NCBI GenBank assembly: GCA_031556335.1
Contig: JAVBTE010000074.1
Coordinates: forward strand, 1-9,122
Direction of reading: 5' to 3'
Source of the DNA: Limiplasma sp031556335
GTDB taxonomy: Bacteria > Bacillota > Clostridia > Christensenellales > Aristaeellaceae
DNA length: 9,122 bases
In this document: positions 5,675 through 9,122 of the stretch, one piece after another
Numbering within the stretch: position 1 is the first letter of the stretch
Layout: every line of letters starts with the position of its first letter
Made by a program: the position numbers and the translations under genes
Notes under the pieces: generated by a model
Database searches by the model: none
Told to the model about the DNA's origin: nothing
The model's input: only the letters and a program-made list of their open reading frames with translations

Positions 5675-6232
5675 ATGTCCTTGCAGTACGGGCTTCTTGG
5701 CCTGCTCACCTATTTTGACAGCACCGGTTACGACCTTAGCAAAGCCTTTGAGCATTCCCTCAACCATTTCTGGCACGCCCAGTCCAGCCAAATCTACCGG
5801 GAGCTTGACCGCATGGAACAGGGCGGATGGGTATCCTCCCGGAGCATTGTGCAAAACAAGCGGCCCAACAAGCGGCTTTATTCCATTACAAAAGAAGGGC
5901 GGGACGCGCTTACCCGCTGGCTTGCCGAAGGGCGTTTGGAGTTTGAAACCAACCACGAGCCCCTGCTGGTGCGCGTTTTCTTCGGCGCGGAGGACCCCGA
6001 GGTCACGCTTTGCCTTTTGAAGGCGTGCCGGGAAATGTGCTTGCAATCCATCAAGGCCCATAGCGAACCCATTGAGCGCAACATCGCCGCCTACGAAAAC
6101 GCCATCCCCCAGGGCCGGGACAAAAGCCCTTACTGGAGGATGACGCTGGACTATGGCATGGCGCACACCCGGGCCACGGCGGAGTGGGCCGAACGCTGCA
6201 TCCATTTGCTGGAAAAGGAGAGGTCCCAATGA
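5675..6232 (+). CDS. Long PadR-family transcriptional regulator
   Basis: A 185-residue regulator of the longer PadR class (PadR-s1). The N-terminal winged helix is MSLQYGLLGLLTYFDSTGYDLSKAF with SSQIYRELDRMEQGGWV and a wing KRLYSITKEGRDALTRWL. It is followed by a helical C-terminal region from about residue 90, which in this class (Vir_act_alpha_C) mediates dimerisation and ligand response. The start ATG at 5675-5677 follows GAGGTGAT (5664-5671); the in-frame ATG at 5660 lies within the promoter region and is less likely, and extension to 5588 is not supported. Its stop overlaps the start of the next gene as ATGA. It is the likely sensor for the two flavoproteins downstream. Confidence 0.93.
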   Translation: MSLQYGLLGLLTYFDSTGYDLSKAFEHSLNHFWHAQSSQIYRELDRMEQGGWVSSRSIVQNKRPNKRLYSITKEGRDALTRWLAEGRLEFETNHEPLLVRVFFGAEDPEVTLCLLKACREMCLQSIKAHSEPIERNIAAYENAIPQGRDKSPYWRMTLDYGMAHTRATAEWAERCIHLLEKERSQ

Positions 6233-6780
6233 ACGTTTTATTGCTGTGCGACCGGGCCAGCGCCCCCTATCAGGAGCCGCTTTCCGCCCTTCTCTCCGGC
6301 GCGGGGCACCATGTAGAGTGCGCCGTTCTCAGCCGGGAATCCATCAAGCCCTGCCTGGGCTGCTTCGGATGCTGGCTGCAAACCCCGGGCATGTGCGTGC
6401 AGACCCGCGACGACGCCAACAAAACCGCGGCGCTGGTAATGCGCGCGGACGCGGTGATTCTGCTGTCCGAAATTGCCTTTGGCGGGTTCAGCGCCGACAT
6501 CAAGGCCTTTCTGGACCGCTCCATTCAGAACATTCTGCCATACTTTGAAATCCGCCAGGGCGAAATGCACCACGCCATGCGCTATGACCGCTTTCCGGTA
6601 TGGATCGCGGTGGGCTGCGGCGGCGAGACGGAAGACGAACGCCAAACCTTTTGCGAGCTTGCCGAGCGTAACGCCGTCAACATGCGCCCGCCAAAGCATT
6701 GGGCCCTGGCGGTGGAGGACGCTTCCGCTTTGCCGGCCGCAAGCCGGGCCATCTTGCAAGCATTGGAGGGCCAGCCATGA
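6229..6780 (+). CDS. Flavodoxin-fold oxidoreductase with iron-sulfur flavoprotein-type cysteine motif
   Basis: A 183-residue cytoplasmic protein of the NADPH-dependent FMN reductase/flavodoxin-like family. It has an N-terminal beta strand MNVLLLCDRASAPY, then Cys42, Cys45, Cys48 and Cys56 in PCLGCFGCWLQTPGMC, a CX2CX2CX7C pattern, followed by RDDANKTAALVMRADAVILLSEIAFGGFSADIKAFLDR, the usual flavin-binding core with an acceptor loop. The compact cysteine motif is that of iron-sulfur flavoproteins (Isf), where it ligates a [4Fe-4S] cluster. Many annotated plain flavodoxin-family proteins also show it, so the cluster is only inferred. The start ATG overlaps the padR stop (ATGA), with GGAGAGG upstream. 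Electron donor and acceptor are unknown. Confidence 0.87.
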   Translation: MNVLLLCDRASAPYQEPLSALLSGAGHHVECAVLSRESIKPCLGCFGCWLQTPGMCVQTRDDANKTAALVMRADAVILLSEIAFGGFSADIKAFLDRSIQNILPYFEIRQGEMHHAMRYDRFPVWIAVGCGGETEDERQTFCELAERNAVNMRPPKHWALAVEDASALPAASRAILQALEGQP

Positions 6781-7424
6781 AGATCGCCGCCATCAACGGA
6801 AGCCCCAAAACCAAGGGCAGCCTTTCCGGCCTGATCCTTGAGCAGCTTGAACAACAATCCGGCGAACCCATCGCCTTATACCATGCCCTGGGGCTGACCC
6901 GGGAGGAAACGCCCCCGGAAACCCTCCTGGAGATGCTGAATGCCGACGCGCTCTTCGTTGTGTTTCCGCTGTACGTGGATGCGCTGCCCGCGCCGCTGGT
7001 TGAACTGCTGTCGCGGCTTGCCCGGGCGGCAAGGGACGATGTGCGCGGCATGTCACAAAGCCCCGTGGTCTACGCCGTGGTCAATTGCGGTTTTTATGAA
7101 GCCTCCCAAACCAAACTGGCGCTTGCCATGGTCCGGCACTTCGCCCGGCGGGCGGGGCTTGCCTTTGGGTATGGCGTGGGCATTGGCTGCGGCCCCATGC
7201 TTTCCTCCATGGGAAAGGACTGGTCGAAGGGCCTTGCCGCCGGCGTGCACGCTGTTTTGCGGACGCTGGCGGCGGACGCGCGCCAGGGGCTTTCCGGGCC
7301 GGACGTGTTTACCCGCCCCAAATTCCCCCGGGCGCTGTACAAAGGCGCGGCGCACATGGGCTGGCGGCGGCTGGCGGGCCAAAACGGGGTTCGGGGCCAG
7401 TTGCGGGCAAAGCCCTACGCATAA
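6777..7424 (+). CDS. NAD(P)H-dependent flavodoxin-like oxidoreductase
   Basis: A 215-residue flavodoxin-fold protein. MKIAAINGSPKTKGSLSGLIL (residues 1-21) is the FMN phosphate-binding loop typical of the NADPH-dependent FMN reductase family, and ADALFVVFPLYVDALPAPLVELL (about 57-79) is the central strand and the loop near the flavin ring. VVYAVVNCGFYEASQTKLALAM and GYGVGIGCGPMLSSMGK follow. The C-terminal 45 residues are basic (RPKFPRALYKGAAHMGWRRL). Unlike its neighbour it has no cysteine cluster. It overlaps the upstream gene by ATGA, so the pair is probably made in equal amounts and may work together. The substrate is not predictable. Confidence 0.88.
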   Translation: MKIAAINGSPKTKGSLSGLILEQLEQQSGEPIALYHALGLTREETPPETLLEMLNADALFVVFPLYVDALPAPLVELLSRLARAARDDVRGMSQSPVVYAVVNCGFYEASQTKLALAMVRHFARRAGLAFGYGVGIGCGPMLSSMGKDWSKGLAAGVHAVLRTLAADARQGLSGPDVFTRPKFPRALYKGAAHMGWRRLAGQNGVRGQLRAKPYA

Positions 7425-7548
7425 ACCCCCGCACCGTCATTTTCCCAGTGGGGGGAAACCTCCGGGTAGCGGCGCGGCCTGGGCTTGGCGCGTGGATCGC
7501 TTCACGTGCTGAGGGTGATTCACTTCGCGCACGGCATGATCCCCCCTT
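7425..7548. other. Non-coding stretch after the flavoprotein operon
   Basis: I find no coding signal, RNA gene or convincing terminator here. A short TTTCCC/GGGAAA stem (7441-7446 with 7453-7458) is not followed by T residues. The stretch separates the plus-strand operon from the convergent pseudogene region. With the downstream remnant it leaves no intact gene from 7425 to the right edge. Confidence 0.6.
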
Positions 7549-8247
7549 CTATGGAATTAACATGCCAAAACGCACAGCCTGATGCCTACTTTGTATGTTC
7601 AGCATAATAAAGCCATGGGGCAGGTTCAGGCGCATGGCCCCCAGCAACCACTGCCGGCTTCCTCCGTCCGGCCCAGCACATAGCATGCGACAGCGCACAT
7701 CAGTCGCAGATAGGTGTCGGCATAGGACAACCCTTGTTTCCCATCAGAAAAATGCAATGCGGTTTGCGCTATGGCCAGCACGGTTTCAAATTCCCCAAGG
7801 CACTGGAAGTATTTGGCGCGGTGATACGCGGCGTCCAACCTGGCCTGGGCCGGCAGCGCGATAAAATCCCCCGCCTTCAGCCAGCCTGGCGTCATGTCCG
7901 GGGCCATCGCCCCCAGGTACCCAACGGTGAGCGCCAGTTCCGCAAAGGCCTTTACATCGGCAAAGGCGGTCGTTTCCACCACCTCTTTCAAGAAGCCCTC
8001 TACTTCCTTATACAGCGGATAATTCCCCGTGCTGATGGCTGCCGCGATGGTCACCGGGGCGGCGTGGAGCCTGGCCGCGCCGCTTTCCCGAAGCCGCTCA
8101 TAGCAGCGAACGCTTTGCGCAAAATCGCCCCGGGCGTAGGCCAGCCCGCCCTCGTAGTAGATGCGCGCGTTTTCCTCCTTGGCGGTGCGCAAAATGGCGC
8201 AAGGATCGTCCGCAGGCGGCAAGGCGGCAGTCGCCGCAAGGACGTAC
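7549..8247 (-). pseudogene. Remnant of a LuxR/MalT-like regulator (central TPR-like region)
   Basis: This is an internal piece of a large clostridial LuxR-type regulator. The recognisable part is ADDPCAILRTAKEENARIYYEGGLAYARGDF through AKYFQCLGEFETVLAIAQTAL and the MCAVACYVLGRTEEA segment, all helical repeats of the MalT-like sensory region. The N-terminal AAA-type ATPase and the C-terminal LuxR DNA-binding domain are absent. The uninterrupted frame ends at a stop at 7628-7626, but family homology (WLLGAMRLNLPHGFI) resumes in a neighbouring frame at 7606-7653, so a one-base loss occurred at about 7654. Homology ends near 7606; the frame then runs to TAG at 7551-7549. No start or ribosome site is seen. 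It joins the restriction-enzyme fragment near 8245. Confidence 0.8.
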
Positions 8248-9122
8248 GCCTTTCAATCATTTTATCCCCATAATAGAGCAGTCGTTTGTTAAATGGACGA
8301 TACATTGCAAAATATATTTTTTCAGGCTCAAAGGTTGCTTTATCTCCTCTCGTCAAGCTGGATGTCAAGGAACTAGACCAAGAGATTTTCGTTTTATCAA
8401 GACTAGGATTTTCCTGCCCAATTTGTTGATTATAGTATTCAACCATGCTACGCATTTTATTTATAAGAGTGATACGCGATTCATTATAAACCCAAACATC
8501 CCTGTTTGTGCTTATGCCTAAAGAGTGCGATGTAAAAACGCTCTCGCTTTTTGCGTCAAACTTCTTATCGCTTACAAGCGGAATAAACGACTGGAACGTC
8601 ACGTTGCGCGTAGTAATCCAGTCGCCATACTCATTTGGCGTAATGCGTGTCTGTTCCATGTCAGGATTAAGGAATGTCTTTCGGTCATTGATGATTTTAA
8701 GTTTTTGTTTGCGGTCGAGATAGTCGCCAATGTCGCGATAGAGGATTTCAGCTTTTCCTTCAAACCCGTGCCGGTGAACAAGCAAGGTTATGGAGACGGG
8801 GGTGCGAGAGCCGCTACCAAATATTTTCCCTCCCTCTTTGCGCGACAATTCCCCACTTGTACGCTGATTCCCACGCAAGTTAAACACATAGATTTTATAG
8901 AACTCTTTTTCAATGGAGCGCCGGAAACCCGCTGTGCTTTCGCCATCAAGCCAACCGCCATTAGAAACAAATGCGACAATACCATCACCGCCGTGCAATC
9001 TGTCCGTGGCGTATCGGAATGCGCGAATGTAGCTATCATATAACGCTTTATTGAAATTCGCATTAGAAAGAGCAAGATATGTTGCTTCGATGTTTTTATC
9101 AAGTTTTGGGTAGGCACGATTA
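8051..9122 (-). pseudogene. Truncated type ISP restriction-modification enzyme (methyltransferase part); runs off right edge
   Basis: The fragment reads from the right edge NRAYPKLDKNIEATYLALSN, LYDSYIRAFRYATDR, GIVAFVSNGGWLDGESTAGFR, VFNLRGNQRTSGELSR, GGKIFGSGSRTPVSITLLVH and finally YFAMYRPFNKRLLYYGDKMIER. These are strong marks of the gamma-type N6-adenine methyltransferase and start of the target-recognition region of single-chain ISP enzymes (LlaGI/LlaBIII class), which also have a nuclease and helicase at the N-terminus, here off-window. Homology stops at about 8249, just after MIER; the frame then runs about 65 residues through the LuxR remnant to a stop at 8051. Most of the recognition domain is therefore missing. 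The apparent start at 8998 is TTG within the methyltransferase and not a real start. The base composition is more AT-rich than the neighbours. Confidence 0.82.

Noticed and set aside
7441..7458. TTTCCC/GGGAAA stem as terminator of the flavoprotein operon
   Set aside because: Only six pairs and no T tract follows on either strand.
8051..8248. C-terminal extension of the restriction enzyme as a new functional domain
   Set aside because: The residues are Arg/Pro/Ala-rich and are simply the LuxR remnant read in a wrong frame.
1..9122. CRISPR array, tRNA, rRNA, transposase, integrase or attachment site
   Set aside because: No regular repeats, cloverleaf, conserved rRNA segments or recombinase-like frames were found on either strand.

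Overview
The window reads as chromosomal DNA from a GC-rich member of the Clostridia (Bacillota). The evidence is the gene content and order: a dissociated type II fatty-acid synthesis cluster that uses the flavoprotein enoyl reductase FabK instead of FabI and is headed by a MarR/FabT-type regulator. Strong Shine-Dalgarno sites, sigma-A promoters and PadR/DUF1048 genes agree with this. I cannot fix genus or species from the sequence alone.

Positions 1-4741 hold a tightly packed minus-strand operon, in transcription order marR(fabT-like)-fabH-acpP-fabK-fabD-fabG-fabF, with fabF running off the left edge. It supplies initiation (FabH), the carrier (AcpP), malonyl loading (FabD), first reduction (FabG), final reduction (FabK) and elongation (FabF). 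The dehydratase (fabZ) and acetyl-CoA carboxylase genes are not in view and may lie beyond the left edge. Four gene pairs overlap or nearly touch. A consensus promoter (TTGACA, 17 bp, TATACT) precedes marR and its -35 lies inside a perfect 8+1+8 palindrome, TTAGTTTGTCAAACTAA, which looks like an autoregulatory FabT-class operator.

Positions 4814-7424 hold a divergent regulatory and redox module. On the minus strand a short PadR regulator and a DUF1048 protein sit end to end. On the plus strand a long PadR regulator (with a C-terminal effector region) is followed by two flavodoxin-like proteins, all joined by ATGA overlaps. The 177-bp divergent region has a promoter for each direction, each with its own inverted repeat. 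The first flavoprotein has a compact CX2CX2CX7C cysteine motif like that of iron-sulfur flavoproteins. This is the least explained part of the window.

Positions 7425-9122 look like a decayed accessory region. A remnant of a large LuxR/MalT-like regulator (both ends missing, one internal frameshift) abuts a truncated type ISP restriction-modification methyltransferase near 8245. The methyltransferase part is visibly more AT-rich than the rest and runs off the right edge. I see no CRISPR array, tRNA, rRNA, transposase or integrase.
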